Shown here: positions 32,617-45,537 of the stretch, in pieces
Layout of the letters: each line of letters begins with the position of its first letter
How positions within the stretch are numbered: the stretch's first letter is position 1
Assembly (NCBI RefSeq): GCF_019112545.1
Contig: NW_025064915.1
Coordinates: forward strand, 175,703-239,702
Direction: 5' to 3'
DNA length: 64,000 bases
DNA from: Guyanagaster necrorhizus
Taxonomy: Eukaryota; Basidiomycota; Agaricomycetes; Agaricales; Physalacriaceae
Translations under genes and position numbers: made by a program
The notes under the pieces: generated by a model
The model's input: the letters and a program-made list of their open reading frames with translations, nothing else
The model's database searches: none
What the model was told of the DNA's origin: nothing

Positions 32617-35209
32617 TCAGATATCCACAAAAGGGCCCGCCTGGATATTGTACAATTTTGCATATTCTCCATCTAATTGCATCAAGTTTGCGTGGGTGCT
32701 AGCTTCAGCGATGGTTCCGTCCTTCATACATCTACAAACGTCATCCTTGTCAGACGTCCAAATCGCTAAATATTAAATAACGAGACGCTCACACGATGAG
32801 ATCCGCGTGCTTCGTCAAATGTCCGAACCGATGTGTAACAAAGATCATCGTTTTTCCTTCCCGAGCCTGTAAAAGATTACCGAAAAGTAATGCCTCACCC
32901 TCAGCATCCAGTGCAGAACTGGGTTCGTCGACGGCAACAAATTTCACAGTTCCAGACTTGAAACGCATAAAAGTCCGAGATCTATTAAAGAGGGCAAAAA
33001 AGTTCGCAAATCAGCGAACCCCGCGGACCGATTAACAAACAAGAGCATACGCGACAACTCGCTGTTTCTCGCCTCCAGAAAGCTCGATGGGCTTTTGCAG
33101 CTGTTTCATAAGGATGCGTAAAGGGTGATCCTCCCCGTCTGGAAGATTAAGGCCATGCGCCTCATGTCTAGAAGGTAGCACCGTGTCCTTTCCCTTTTCC
33201 AGTTTATCAAGAAGATCCGTCGCGCCCCCCATCTCCGCCGCACGGTCAATCATTGAGTCATTTGATACATGCTGGACATATCCCATCCCTATATTTTCTC
33301 CGAGAGACAGAGGGAAAATGGTGTGGTCCTGTGTCAGCGTCGCCGTAGCCTGGCGAAGGTCAGACATGCGGTAATGCGACAAGGGCAAGCCGTCGACGAG
33401 GATGGACTCAGGAGGGGATGACGGGTCGTACATGCGTGTGAGGAGCTTGATGATGGTAGACTTTCCGCTGCCGTTGCCTCCAACGATGACGACGAGTTGG
33501 CCTGGTTTAATGGATAGGGAAATGTTCGAGATTGCCGGTTTGATATTTTGGCTGCCGGGGTATGAGAAGGACAGGTCTCTGTGTACACTTAAATCAGAAG
33601 GGGAGAAGCAGCAGATATCATTAACGCAACTTACCGGATCTCGAAGGACATTCCCTTGGCCTTTTCTTCGTCCGACTGGGGATATCGCGTGGAGCCGTCT
33701 CGAAGCAGGTTTTTAACCTCACCGGCTTCGTATATGCCACGCAAAGTCTGGCACTGTTCATGGAAATACATGGCATGATATATAATGCAATTGATTGACC
33801 ATTCCAAGTTTTGCGACGTCTGTTGCATTATGGCGATGGAAGACATCGAGAATCTTGTAGGATTTAAAACGGCTACTGCTGAGAAATATATCTGTGTGTT
33901 AGCAATTTGAGCTTAACGTATATCCCAAAGTCTTCAAACGAACGCACCAGTGGAAATTCACCCAGGAGTTGGTAGAAGATGCTATACATCAGAGATGCGG
34001 ACGATGTTCTATACTGCATTGAGACTTCTTCATCAGAAAGAGATGCCATAGAGGCCATAGCCTTCTTATATTCTACAAGTGCATGTCATTTAACTATACG
34101 CAGAAGATGCATAGGGTCTCACCACTGATGATGTAGTTCACTAGGTCTCCGCTGATGATCTCGGATCGATATTTCGCCGCGGACATGCTATGCAGTGATT
34201 GCGTACGCTGACGATATTCGTTGTCGGTATACACAAGACACGCTGATTATCACTTCTTAATTGGAGACCTCCGATATTATATCAGAAGGGACGTACGTAG
34301 CGTGTGGAAAGGCTTTGAAGAAAAGCTTAATATCAAGGGCTTGGCGATGCACATAGCAGCAAAAAGAGGTGAACCCGAAGCCCGAGAGGATTCTACGATG
34401 ACCACCAATTTACCTGCCGCGCCTACTACTTCTGAGGCAAGATTCACGATCCCCGACACGCTTCGCCAAGCTGACTGTGCTGAAACGTGCTGTCCTGATT
34501 CTAGTAAAGAAACCATGAGAAAAATCCCCCACGTCTGTAGAGAGAGTAAAGAGTACCTTGTGAGGTGGGTACATCAGTACTGAGTCGAGCTAAATCATTA
34601 CATGAGATATCTATTCAAAATGCTACAAAACGACTTAGTTTCTTGCCTTGCAACAAGTATAACTTGAAATGATTTTCGACTTTGGACTTGAGGCGGGGCA
34701 CAATTTTGTCACTGGAATGTCAAGGACGCATCAGTAACAGCACGAATCAAAACGGACTGACACGCATGCTCACATTGTCCATCTCACCGTGACGGAAGCG
34801 ATGACAACGACCACCTGAGTTAGCAACGCATTCAGTATAGCGCTGGGGTTGGGCTTTCCCTCGCGTAAGCCGGCTTCAATCTAAATTTTCGTATAAGCAT
34901 CATGCTTGATATACATCTGTACGCAAGACTTACTGTTTTCAAGAGATGACTCGAGAGATACAGAGACACAGCCGATTCCATACCCCACCACATCCTGCTT
35001 AGGAGGTATAAGACTGACAGCCACGGATCGAGAGTATACATGTCGACGATAAGGCGTTTGAGAAAAGGAAATGACGAGGTGAGACTATTCCACTGCTTCG
35101 AGAAATCCAGAGAGTTCACAGCATTCTTTGCCAGGAGAACCTTCCAGACTCCCAATTGTATCGTCTCCACTTGGACTGGATTCGGCTGAGGCGTCTTTGT
35201 TCTGACCAT
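32617..35209 (-). CDS. ABC exporter half-transporter (TMD-NBD)
   Basis: Membrane ABC exporter, substrate unknown. Start chosen at MVRTKTPQPNPVQVET (35209). The first exon ends DPWLSVLYLLSRMWWGMESA...LLKT with donor GTAAGT. Later exons give IEAGLREGKPNPSAILNALL, KVENHFKLYLLQ, SGIVNLASEVVGAAGKLVVI, SAAKYRSEIISGDLVNYIIS and QCQTLRGIYEAGEVKNLL. The ATPase domain has Walker A VVIVGGNGSGKST, signature ELSGGEKQR, Walker B FVAVDEPSSALD and H-loop MIFVTHRFG, ending QAGPFVDI. One intron (34590-34646) appears to be GC-AG. Exon joins around 34500-34600 are not fully resolved. A decayed relative lies at 42240-43015. Confidence 0.82.
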
Positions 35210-36699
35210 CCGTGACAGATGCGAAGAAAGAAAAGACTTGAAAAAGTCTCTGAACGCCCAAGGATGGAAACGAAGATTGGGAAATGCGCCGAAGAAATCC
35301 CAAAATACAGGCATGTTGCAAGGAAATTGAGTTATACCGTGGTAACCAAAGGATAGAAGTGAGCTGGACCCGTTGGAGTTGTCAATCGTCAGATACAGCT
35401 GAGGAAAGAGGAAGGGCACACGTCAAATTAACGCCCAAACACTGCGAGACCGATAACAATCAGCTCCGATATCTGGGCGGCAATCCGCTGTACTTGGATG
35501 CTGTGCAGTTGGCAACAATTATTAGTAGGCAGCATCATTTTCATATCCACATCGGGAGGTTACAGTAGAAATAAGAAGTCTGTGGCCCGTCCAACAGTTG
35601 GGAAAGGGCCTGGCAGAAGACAAGCGGCGGTATAACGTGTTGATTGTGCTTCTGTCAATTGAAATGCCGGCTTAAGCTAAAGATGGTCCATATACTTTCA
35701 GCCATCTAGCCATGGCCGACACAACGCTATTGGTGTCAGCTACACGCTGCACGGGATAGATATTGATGACAGCGTCGACCTCTGAAGACGCTATACAGAC
35801 AAGTTGTTGTAGAAAAACAAGGCTATACCAGACGGCATGACTGCAACAAGGTAGGTGTTCTATTAGCTGATGGCGCTTCCATACTACAGGGATGATATAT
35901 ACGTACCAGCCCAAGGGATAAAATAGAAAAGACTCCTCTGCCAGAAAACCGAACTCACTGGGGCCTCACTGCCGCTAACAACGTGATTTTCGGCAATAAG
36001 GTGGCGGAGAATCAGACAAGCCTGTACTTAAAAGACGGTGCCATCAAAATATCCGTTCCTCCGAAAGATCAGGACACTTGATAATCCAGCGGGTCACAGT
36101 CGCATGGGGCTGGCTACCTTTGCTGATCGCAGGAAAAGCTTGTTGAAAAGACTGGACGGAATCAAGCAACAAACCGCCAATACGTCCTCAAAGTGTGGGA
36201 CACCCACCATCCAGGGATATTACCAGCGAGCTTAAGACAATAAGAAAATTAATCAGATCCTGGGCACCACTTCTACCAATAAGCGCTGTCATTAACGCCT
36301 TCAAAAGCCCCATTATCGCACTTAGAGGCAATGAGGGGAATCTGGTGCCACGAGTCGGCTACCTAACCCAGTGCCAAGGATAATTTGCGGCTGCGAGATG
36401 TCGCAAATGATCGCCTTTGTAACGCCCAGGAATATTCGGCCGGAAGCCTCGAGGCAATGTCAACGATATAAAAACTGAATTTGCTGCACAACGAGGGAAA
36501 TGGAAAATATTGAGGTGACGTTGATGGCCGTTCGAATTCAAGAAACCGTGACCGCGAATCAGGCCACTTCCCTCTTGACCATCAACCACCACGTCATTAC
36601 GGCATCTCCTACTTTTATTCCTTAATTCTCCTCCATAACGGCGCCGAGATACCTGAGGCCAACATCGACGCTGTTCACCGCTGCGGCGACAGTCGAAGG
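35210..36699. other. Intergenic, about 1.5 kb, no gene supported
   Basis: The minus frame of the ABC gene stays open upstream to 35419, but its peptide has no known motif. Frames at 35672-35914 and 36038-36383 likewise show nothing recognisable. The region must contain the divergent promoters of the ABC and 5-phosphatase genes. Confidence 0.45.
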
Positions 36700-39600
36700 A
36701 TGCAGAATGACGAAATAGAAACGATGCCTCAGCCGGCGGTGAAGAACTTGCGCTCCAAGTTTGAGCAGCTCGCCGTCGCGACGTCGGCGACCGCGCAGAA
36801 TGGGATTAGGCGGTCACCGAGCAGGAACGGGAACAGTTCGTTGTTGGAGCCAGGCAGTCCGAGGCAGAGGACGACATCCGGTTCGTATACTCATGAAGTC
36901 CAGGACGAAATACAACATTTGCGGGCTTCATCGTCGTCGTCGGACCTCAGGAAGCGACCACCCCCACCCCCGCCTTCTAGAGGACTCATGATCAACACGC
37001 CATCACCAAATCCATCACCACTGCTACGCCCCGTGCCTATACCTTCACTGCCTATACCTTCACTTGCACCGGCAAATAACGTGGTGAACGCGGGGCACCC
37101 CCGCACCCCATCTATATCTTTAGTCGACGCTGACAAACATGCGGAGGGCGAAAGTGATGGGACACCGGCAGTCACGAGCATTTCATCGCTGCGTTCCAAG
37201 TTCTCGTGCGTCTCCTTACTGTTTCCTCATGGATCCTTGTCTTATTGTGTCCGTTCTGCGTAGGAATATCGATTCCAAAGGACATTTCTCGAGAGCTTCA
37301 GAATCGCATATTGTGCCCCATCCAAAGCCTCATGTTCCTTATAAAATACGGTCACACCCAGATCCGCCTTTTACCAGCAATGAAGATCCCCTCATCGACC
37401 TGAGCCCGCGCTCCAGCTCGTCCAGTCTTTCCTCGCCTGATAGCGAACTGAGTCAGCATTCCGCTCCTCTTCCCAAGGCTAACCGCCACCCGCCGCCACC
37501 TCGACCACCACCGAGGCACAGAGCCTCTGCGCTGCCGTACACTCCAACTGCAGAAACACCACCCCCTTTACCTTCACGGCCCAACGCAGCCATTAGCCCC
37601 GTGGGAATCGATTGCAATCCTCCGACCCTTCCACCACGTCTTCCTAATCGTGCTCGTGTCACCCCCCCACCCCCCACTGTACAGTCTGATTTAGCCCCCA
37701 ATCCTCAATCCAATACGGAACGGCGAGTGCTGGGCGCTAGCAGGCTTCTGCCTCCTCCGACCCGGACCATCGCTTTAGGCGATAAACTACCACCTGCTCG
37801 CCGTGCCGTACCTTCTGACTCTTCCGATGACGATTCGGATGATGAGGATCTGAAGGGCACTGGGGTGGATATGCTTCCCGACAGTAGTCAGTCCTCTCGG
37901 AGGCCTCCATTCATGCATGACGTCCACGAAGGATATAAAATACATACCAAAATCACTGTCGAGTTGTACACCGGCCATGTACGCATGTCTGGGACGCGTG
38001 TTGTTATTGGACATAGCCACAAGATAAGGTTATACGACCTTGCTGTGACAGATACCCCTTTGTGGGTGCTTGATTCGAAGGAAGTTGGTGTTAAGGGTGT
38101 TACAATTACGAGCGTCGAGTTTCGGTCTGCGAAGGAGCGGCATAACAAAGGACGATACGCATGGGTGGGGACGAAAGAGGGGCACATATTTGAGGTGGAT
38201 ATTAAGAGCGGTCAATTCAGTGGCGTGAAGCTCTCCGCCCACCTTTATGGCGTAGCCCATTTCTTTCGCCACGGACACTCAATGGTATCTGTAGATGAAG
38301 CTGGAAAGGTCCTGGTCTTTACCCCCGACTCTGAAGACGAAGACATCAGGTTATCGCATACCCAACCGCGGGTGGTGAGAATAACGGAAAAGGTAGATTT
38401 TGCAAAGTTACTGGGAGGAATGCTCTGGACAGCATCGAGGTCGGACAAGGCGGGAGCAAAAACCCCTGCAAAGACGCCCATTATACGGATTTATGATATT
38501 TTTTCGCCAGGGTGCGTGGGACGGACAGTATTGCCGAGTGAGCATGTTGGACCTGTGACATGTGCTGCTGTTCTGCCGTCAGATCCAGAACGTGCGTATG
38601 TTGGGCACCAGGGGGGGTACATCACCATTTGGGCTCTGAATACGGAGGACCGGTATCCCAAGTGTGTGGAGGTAATGAAGATATCGACGTCAGATATTCT
38701 GTGCCTTGAGGGTGTGAATGATAGACTATGGGCGGGGGGCAGGGGTGGAACGATATCGGCGTACGACGTGGTTCCGAGGCCGTGGGTCGCGACCAACTGC
38801 TGGAATCCGAACCCGGGAATGCCTGTAATGAAGCTGCAGGTTGATCCGCTTGGACTGGAGTGTACGGGGAGGCTCTGTGTGCTGAGCGTGAGCAGGGATG
38901 AAGCGCTGAGGCTCTGGGATGGATTGCTTTCCTATGATTGGATAGGTCGGTTCTTCCGCCTTCTTTGATTTTGATCCACATTGATCTTCGTGAACCCTGC
39001 AGATCACGAACTGATGAAGCACGAACAATCGTACAGCCAGTTCCGAGATCTCACAGTTCTTCTCGTGTCATGGAACTGTGACGCTGCCAAGCCAGACTCT
39101 CTGACCGGCGACCCTGCCAACATCAACTTCTTGCACGACGTCTTGACGAGCGTTGATAGCCCGGACATCATCTCGTTTGGGTTCCAGGAGGTGATAGATT
39201 TGGAAAGTAGGAGAATGGCGGCGAAGAATGTGTTGCTGACGGGTGGTGGGAAGAAGCACGAGGAGGGTGTGCTACCGGGGCTTTCTGAGAAGGTTACTGG
39301 GGCGTATAAGAGGTGGTTTGACAGGCTTTTGTTGGCCGTGAGGCTGGCGATGCCACCGGAGTGTCCGTATACGGTCGTGCACACGGAGAGCCTCGTGGGT
39401 CTATTTACGTGCATCTTTGTGAAGAACGCGGAGAGGGTGACCTTGAGGGATATGGCTATTTCAACTATTAAAAGAGGCATGGGGGGCCGATATGGTAATA
39501 AGGTATGCCTTTGTCGTCTGTTTCGATGTTTAGGTGTTGCAGATGTTTATCCTGTGCCTTGCAGGGCGGTATTGTTGCTCGCTTCATCATCGAAGACTCT

Positions 39601-40312
39601 TCAATGTGCTTCATTAACTGCCATCTGGGCGCTGGTCAGAACAAAGTCCGAACGCGCAATGCCGACATTGCTAGTATCCTTGAAGAGAAAACTATATTCC
39701 CAATGTCTCCAGAATCCGTTCCTTTCGTTGGTGGTGGTGATGGATCAGCTGTTAGAGATCATGAAATGGTTTTCGTAAGTTTCAAGCTAAGCCTCAACAT
39801 TGTTCTATCAATTTATACCCCCTTTGTAGATCAATGGTGATATGAATTATCGTATCGACCAGCGGCGGGATGCCATCGTCGCAGCTGTTCGCGCCAATGA
39901 ATGGGAGTCGATGCTTTCTCATGATCAGCTATTGAAGGAGATCAAGTATAATCGTGGATGTCGTCTGCGAGGGTTCTCGGAGGGGCCGCTTACGTTCCCC
40001 CCGACATACAAGTATGATCCTCGGTCAAATGAGTACGACTCGTCTGAGAAACGTCGTTCGCCGGCGTGGTGCGACCGTGTTCTGTGGCGCTCCAGGGTTC
40101 CGTCGAGAGTGGAACAACTGCATTATCGGCGGTACGAGGCGAACGTTTCAGACCACCGGCCCGTCTCGTCTGCTTTCAGGATGACAGTTAAGAGTGTGCG
40201 TCATGAGATACGGCAGAAGTATAAGTCGGAGGTGCAGGTGAGGTGGGTCGAGGAGGAGCAGAAGCGCATCGCGGTGTTGAGGGTGTTTTATGTGAGTAAA
40301 CAGTTTGTATGA
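36700..40312 (+). CDS. Beta-propeller (WD40-like) + inositol polyphosphate 5-phosphatase
   Basis: Removes the 5-phosphate of inositol polyphosphates or phosphoinositides, so probably acts in membrane phosphoinositide signalling. Exons 36700-37205, 37264-38945, 39003-39502, 39565-39774 and 39830-40312 join in phase to 1126 aa. The first ~400 residues are Pro/Ser-rich with SH3-ligand-like PPPPPP and PPPPRPPPRH runs. A WD40-like propeller follows (HSHKIRLYDLAV, AYVGHQGGYITIWAL, DEALRLWDG). The phosphatase domain has all core motifs: SFGFQEVIDL, MCFINCHLGAGQ, INGDMNYRI, PAWCDRVLWRS and SDHRPVSSAF. The layout resembles plant WD40-type 5-phosphatases. A further 3' exon after GTGAGT at 40291 is possible. 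Confidence 0.92.
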
Positions 40313-42239
40313 GCGGTTTTCTTTTTTTTTTTTTTAATTGCAAGGTTACTTTATATCCCCTTCCTTCCCCCTCCTCCTCCTCTCATGTGTACTGTACCAT
40401 AACCCATAACCGCCGTTCAATTTGGACAGCCTTTAGGACCATTTATGTAACTCCGTGTATTCACTCGTTTGTAACTCGCATCCGTTCCATCGTAGATAGT
40501 CAGCCTAGTAGGGTAGGGTAGGGTAAAGCATCAGCGTTGATTGGCGCTGAGAGTAATGAAGCTTTGGGCGATGGATCGTGCCTTTGAGATCGTACCTCTT
40601 GGGGTGCGGTCATTGTCCTATATGCAACCCTCGTTGGTACTGAGGTAAATTTAAGCGGCTAGAAGAGAAAATAATGCGATCGGGTATTCGGGCCGGAGCT
40701 GCCGTAGTCGAAAACGCGACGCCCTCTTCCGCAGTTGTCGACAATGAATAGGCACCCCGAATAGCAGCCGGCCAATCATTTCATGATATAGGTTCCTTGT
40801 TACGGGGTTCTCAGTTACGGTCCTTGTAAGGCAGCTAGGCTGTTCAGTCGGAGTCCAACAAAATAAGCGCCCCGCCCACCCGACTCGGATTCGTTCTCTT
40901 GGATTTCCCCGGCTCCAGCAGCCTTGGTCTGGGTATTTTCGACCTGCGTCCTTGAGTATGATTCCGCTTCCTTGTATCTTTTTTTTTTCCAGCCCGACAA
41001 TTCGATATTGTAAAAATGCCTTTGAATGGGACTTCAGTGGCTCGAGCCCTCTTCCCGACTTTCTCGGAATGAAGATGAAGAAGGGCACGGAAAGACCCTT
41101 CCCCCCCCCACCAGCTAGAGAGGTTCGAAAAGAGAGATTTGGATGGTTCGAGAATGATACGAGCGAGCGGAATGGAATGCCTTTCGATACTGGATGGATG
41201 TGAGTAAGAGCCATGGCCGGTGATGAAACGACTCTTGTACGCTTTGGACCCCGCTGTTCGTGTTGGCCAGGATAGAGACTGCGATTCTGCTTTTATCTTG
41301 TCAAGCAGGCTTTTGAAAGACTGTGATATTTGTTCCTAGGCTGATACCCTTGGGGATATTATATACTGACGTTGTGATAAAGGCTTGCGTGAAGGAAGAC
41401 CCCAATGTTCCTGCCCATTTTTCAAGCAAGCGCTTCTTGTCCGCTTGATCTTACATGATCTCGTCACGGGCTATGTGGCGTTCTTCGTTGTCTGTACCTG
41501 ATGCAAGGCAGGAATTTGGCTCCTCTTGTGTCTTGTGTTACTTTGAATGATTCGAAAAATTCCCCCTTCAGCTCGGTTAAGTACGCACTGATGGTCTTAC
41601 TTCTCCAAGGTGCGAAGGGTTTTCCGGGGAGACATGTTTCCTGATTATTGATTGACGGTTGCTGGTTAGAACCAAGATCGTTTCGCTGACAGTAAGAGCT
41701 GGGAGTCAGTTTGTGGTTGTTGGCTCCTCCTCTAGCACTAAAAACTTGGCGCATCTTTGCTCTGATGTGCTTTTCCAGGCCAATCGACCGCGGAACGCGA
41801 TGTGGCACAGAGGACGTAGGCCCTTGTTCTCTGGTCCGAAGGATTCTGTGATGATGATGATATTGCTTACACAGATTAATGAGCCTTATAAGTGCCTTTT
41901 TGCGTTGCGCACCATGTCCGAAGAAAGTAAAGTTATCGGTCTGAGATCGTCGGAGGAGGTTTAGCAAACTATATGTAACTTGCCCGTACGATTCTCACAT
42001 GAGCTCCATCCCCTCGAATACAAGAATTCGCTTGAGCGACTAGGGGATTTGGGCTGAATGCTCACTACTTTAAACGGGTGAGCTTAACCTCGCCCGCCTC
42101 GTAACATCGTCAAGGAACTATTAGGTGTTTTTTCCAACCGACCGTACGTGACGACCGACGTTTGCGAGATAGGTTATCCTGAACAAGCACAAGTGCTCTC
42201 CCCAGATATATTCCACATTCTGTGCGATTCTGGACCCCC
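40313..42239. other. Intergenic region, no gene supported
   Basis: The longest frame (187 codons, minus, 41214-40651) has no recognisable domain and an uneven composition; a 167-codon minus frame at 41967-41464 likewise. A T-run lies at 40321-40335. Confidence 0.45.
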
Positions 42240-43015
42240 TAAATTCTCCATGTCTCACTCTCCAATCTGTCCTTGACTATCAAATCAGGTTCAACTGGTT
42301 CGTCATTTGTGGGTGTGGGTGTGCTAATGGCAGTGGAAAATCCACCCATCATCAAGATCCTCACGCGTATATATTTATGACCCGTCATTCTTGTCGACGG
42401 CTTGCCCGTGTCGGATTATCGCATGGCTGCTGATCTTTGACGGGGGGCGATAGCTACGCTTACGCGGGATCATACGGTCTTTCCTATAAGAACATCGGTC
42501 CTGGGCTATGTCGAGCACATATCTGACGCCGCCAAGATTGCAAAGGCGGCGGAGCTACACCATGTCTGGACAAGCTGGAGAAGGGAGGAAAGACACAGTC
42601 TTGACGTTGGTACAAGAGAGCACATTGCGGTTCATTGTCCCTGCCCGAAGACGATTACCCGCTGAAAAATTGAGCTTGAGAGACTCGATTAAAAATAGCG
42701 AGCTCTCTGGTGGTGAGAAGCAGCGGGTGGGGTGGTCGCGTAAGTTTATGATGCCGGCTTCCACCGTTTACTGAGGGCATCACTGGACGTTCATGCGCTT
42801 TAGATCGAACGCACTAAAGTTCGTTCGTTGCAGTGGACGAGCCGAGCCGAGTTCTGCGATGGATCCTGAGGCTGAAGCGGACATTGTTTCGAAAATCTCA
42901 AAAACCATCGCGCAGGGGGCAGGACTATGTATGGCCTTCGGTACGCATCTGTTTGGGGCATGCTGATCTCATTGTGTAGGCCTTCCTCAATCTGGCATTT
43001 AAGAACTGATGGCGG
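42240..43015 (+). pseudogene. ABC transporter ATPase-domain pseudogene
   Basis: Remnants in order match the ATPase domain of the ABC gene at 32617-35209. SNLSLTIKSG is followed by NGSGKST (about 42340), ILVDG then PVSDYRMAADL, ATLTRDHTVFP, LGYVEHISDAAKI, a signature remnant around CTCTCTGGTGGTGAGAAGCAGCG (LSGGEKQR in one frame), and DEPS...ADLIV. Stops and frame shifts separate nearly every piece, and the transmembrane part is missing. It lies on the opposite strand to the intact gene, about 7 kb away. It looks like a partial, inverted, old duplicate. Confidence 0.8.
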
Positions 43016-44742
43016 GTCGCTGATTTTCCTTTCTCAGGTGTACGAAGGACGGGGTCCGTTGCCGAAGCGGGTACTCATGGAGAGCTGATGGCATGGCGAA
43101 CGACGGCGAGCATGCGAAACTGTGTAATGTTCAGGATAGTAGTGCCTTTGTCGATGATGCTTCTCCTGAGTCCCTCCTAAGGTATTCACTGGTTGTTGTT
43201 CACGAACCGTCCGGGCTGTAGAGTGGAAGGTTTACATCAGAGATGGGAAATGCAAAAAGAAATAAGTTCAACTCTAAAATCAATCTTCGGTCCAGGCGCG
43301 CCGAGTTCGAGCCCAGGTACGCATATCATCAGATCGATCGGTCTGTTCAGTAATACCCCCCCCCCCCATTCTGTGAGGATATCATTCGATCGACAAGCGG
43401 TTGAAGAAGGCCGCCTGTGTGAGTGGGAGTTGGGGATATATATAGAGTAAGAAGGACAAGGATGAGAACAACAACGGAGAACAACAACGGTGGATGGATC
43501 ATTGTCACTTTTGGGGGGGACCGTTTCGTTAGGACTTGGCTGTGATAGTTGAAAGCAAGGGACTCACGGCCCGATCTCCGATCTCCATGTGCCTTGCCCA
43601 ACAAGTCAGTCCCCTCCTTTCTTGATGATGATGATGATGAAAGAAAAGGTAACTTGAAAGGTGAGAGAACGATGATCCGATCTGTGAAGAGAGAAAGGGG
43701 TAGGAAGTAGCACCTGTCAGGAAGTTGAACAGCAATGATATTGTCTCATGCTGTCGGGTAGCAACGGGCACTTGACGCAGCGGGAACGAGCCTCAAAGTC
43801 CGAATCTATTCAGCACAGCAGCTTAGTGCTTATAATAGTGAATGACGGTCCAATTCGGTCAACAGAACAGAACAGACGCTACGAACCTGTGCGCACAGGA
43901 CAATCAGACTTTGTTCTCCACGCGGTCGTCGTGCGTACGAGAAGAGACGATGAAGGCGTCTTGGTTGGACTGGGTCCATCAAGATGTGCACAGCGCTCCT
44001 CTGTTACATCTCTGATGAGCTCCAAATTCTATCAGCCAATTTATTCACTAGGGAACATATGTAGTGCTTTTCCAGCCATCGACCAATCGACCAAGGACGC
44101 ATTAATGTCAATGAGCACAAAGACCAGTTATATCTAGGAACAACATAAGAGCACAGGCACCGCGTCATGTCGTTTGTCAATGACAATGACAGGTTAAATG
44201 AAGATGCAATTAAATGTTCAGTTCCGTCGAGCGAAGGCCCCAACTCCCCAGTATGGCAACACAAAGACCAAAAGAACACTAGTAACCCTTCAGTCACTCA
44301 AGCGCTGGAATCGGACGGGTTCCCAAGTTTGTCATAAATGCTTACTTTGTGTGCTGGCCCGATGCACAGTCAAGTTGCACTGTGCAATACGCCCATATCT
44401 CCGTACTTTCCTCATCTTGCGCGCTTAGTCTCCGTAGACCGGCATTAAAAGACAGCCCACGAGAGCTCTAGAGTCGGTGAAAGCGAGCCGTACAGCTGGT
44501 GGAGATTCGGTCGATGGAATTTGCGCCAGGTACGCGAGGTTGGCTTGGCTACGGCGCTGCGCTGCGCATCGTGGAAGCCGTAACATCGTGAACTTGAGTA
44601 ATCATTCAAAGTAAACGGTAGATTAATAATGTACAATATCGAACAGCTGCCTTTACAATAATAATACACATTAAAACCAATCTGCAAGGCAGCAAAATGA
44701 GCGTCTGCAGCAACAAGATAACGAATCGAATCGCTCTCACCG
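43016..44742. other. Intergenic region with a C-homopolymer
   Basis: No gene recognised. A 12-base C run lies at 43356-43367 and a (GAT)n tract near 43624-43638. Frames up to 129 codons (43748-44137) show no motif. Confidence 0.45.
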
Positions 44743-45537
44743 CTATACCTTACTCCCCGACCTGATCTTCTCCATCCCTAATCGAATAGTCTTACTCCGC
44801 GCCACGGTATCCGACAAAGTCTGCGTATGATCAGGTGCCCATCCCTCCGGGAGTTTCTCCTTGCTCAGCCAATCCAAAAGCCACGGAAGCGGCATACCCG
44901 TCTTGGTCTCGCCCTTCCTCTCCCATATCCCAAGTATAAGCGACATCTCCCCCCGCGCCACCTCGGCATGCACCGAGTCCATGACGGGTGAAGTTTTCTC
45001 CCTCCGAACACGCATCCGCGCCACATCCTCCGCGTCGACCAGGGACTCCTGCCGGCATTCCAGCGCACAGGGTTGGATATCCCCGACGACCTCTTCTACC
45101 CAGTCTTCATGTATCTTTATGGGAGCGTATATGTCTCCTTCGGGAGTATCTGCGTGGACGAGCGACGCGTTGTGTTCGACTCGTCCGTGCCGACCAATAT
45201 CGTACAGGTCGATAGAGAACAACTTGCCGATCCAAAGGAAGCCGCCGATCGTAAGGAAAGCAGCGAGTCCCGTAGACAGTCCATAGCATACTTTAAGGCC
45301 CGATACGAGTCTTGGGATAGAAATACTCTTTCCGTTACGCGGTCTACGAGCCGATAAGCAAAATGGAGCGATGGAACATAAAAACAGAAAAAAAACCGAC
45401 AAGTATCCGTGGTTCGCCATGGTATTGAGTGCAGGGCATACTGAACGAGAATCACCGGGTTGAGGTGCACGATAGTCGTGCCCAGTGACTGGGCACTTGA
45501 TGCCCTTCTCATTGGGATAGGTTTTGGTATCAGACAT
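44743..45537 (-). CDS. Heme-thiolate peroxidase (chloroperoxidase/peroxygenase family), no signal peptide
   Basis: Member of the heme-thiolate peroxidase family whose axial ligand is the Cys in the PCP-like motif, here RSVCPALNTMANHGYL (Val in place of the first Pro). Exons 45537-45401 and 45343-44743 join through a 57-nt intron to 245 aa, size of the short family. Next come LPRNGKSISIPRLVSGL and a hydrophobic segment CYGLSTGLAAFLTIGGFLWI. The acid-base region reads RVEHNASLVHAD, Asn replacing the Asp of the usual EHD-S motif. The C-terminal region has EVARGEMSLILGIWERK and LPWLLDWLSKEKLPEGW. The N-terminus (MSDTKTYPNEKG) is hydrophilic, so it is probably intracellular or membrane-associated. 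Activity unknown. Confidence 0.88.
   Translation of the reverse strand: MSDTKTYPNEKGIKCPVTGHDYRAPQPGDSRSVCPALNTMANHGYLSVFFLFLCSIAPFCLSARRPRNGKSISIPRLVSGLKVCYGLSTGLAAFLTIGGFLWIGKLFSIDLYDIGRHGRVEHNASLVHADTPEGDIYAPIKIHEDWVEEVVGDIQPCALECRQESLVDAEDVARMRVRREKTSPVMDSVHAEVARGEMSLILGIWERKGETKTGMPLPWLLDWLSKEKLPEGWAPDHTQTLSDTVARSKTIRLGMEKIRSGSKV

Noticed and set aside
40651..41214. 187-codon minus-strand frame
   Set aside because: No domain, no splice-compatible neighbours and no clear codon structure.
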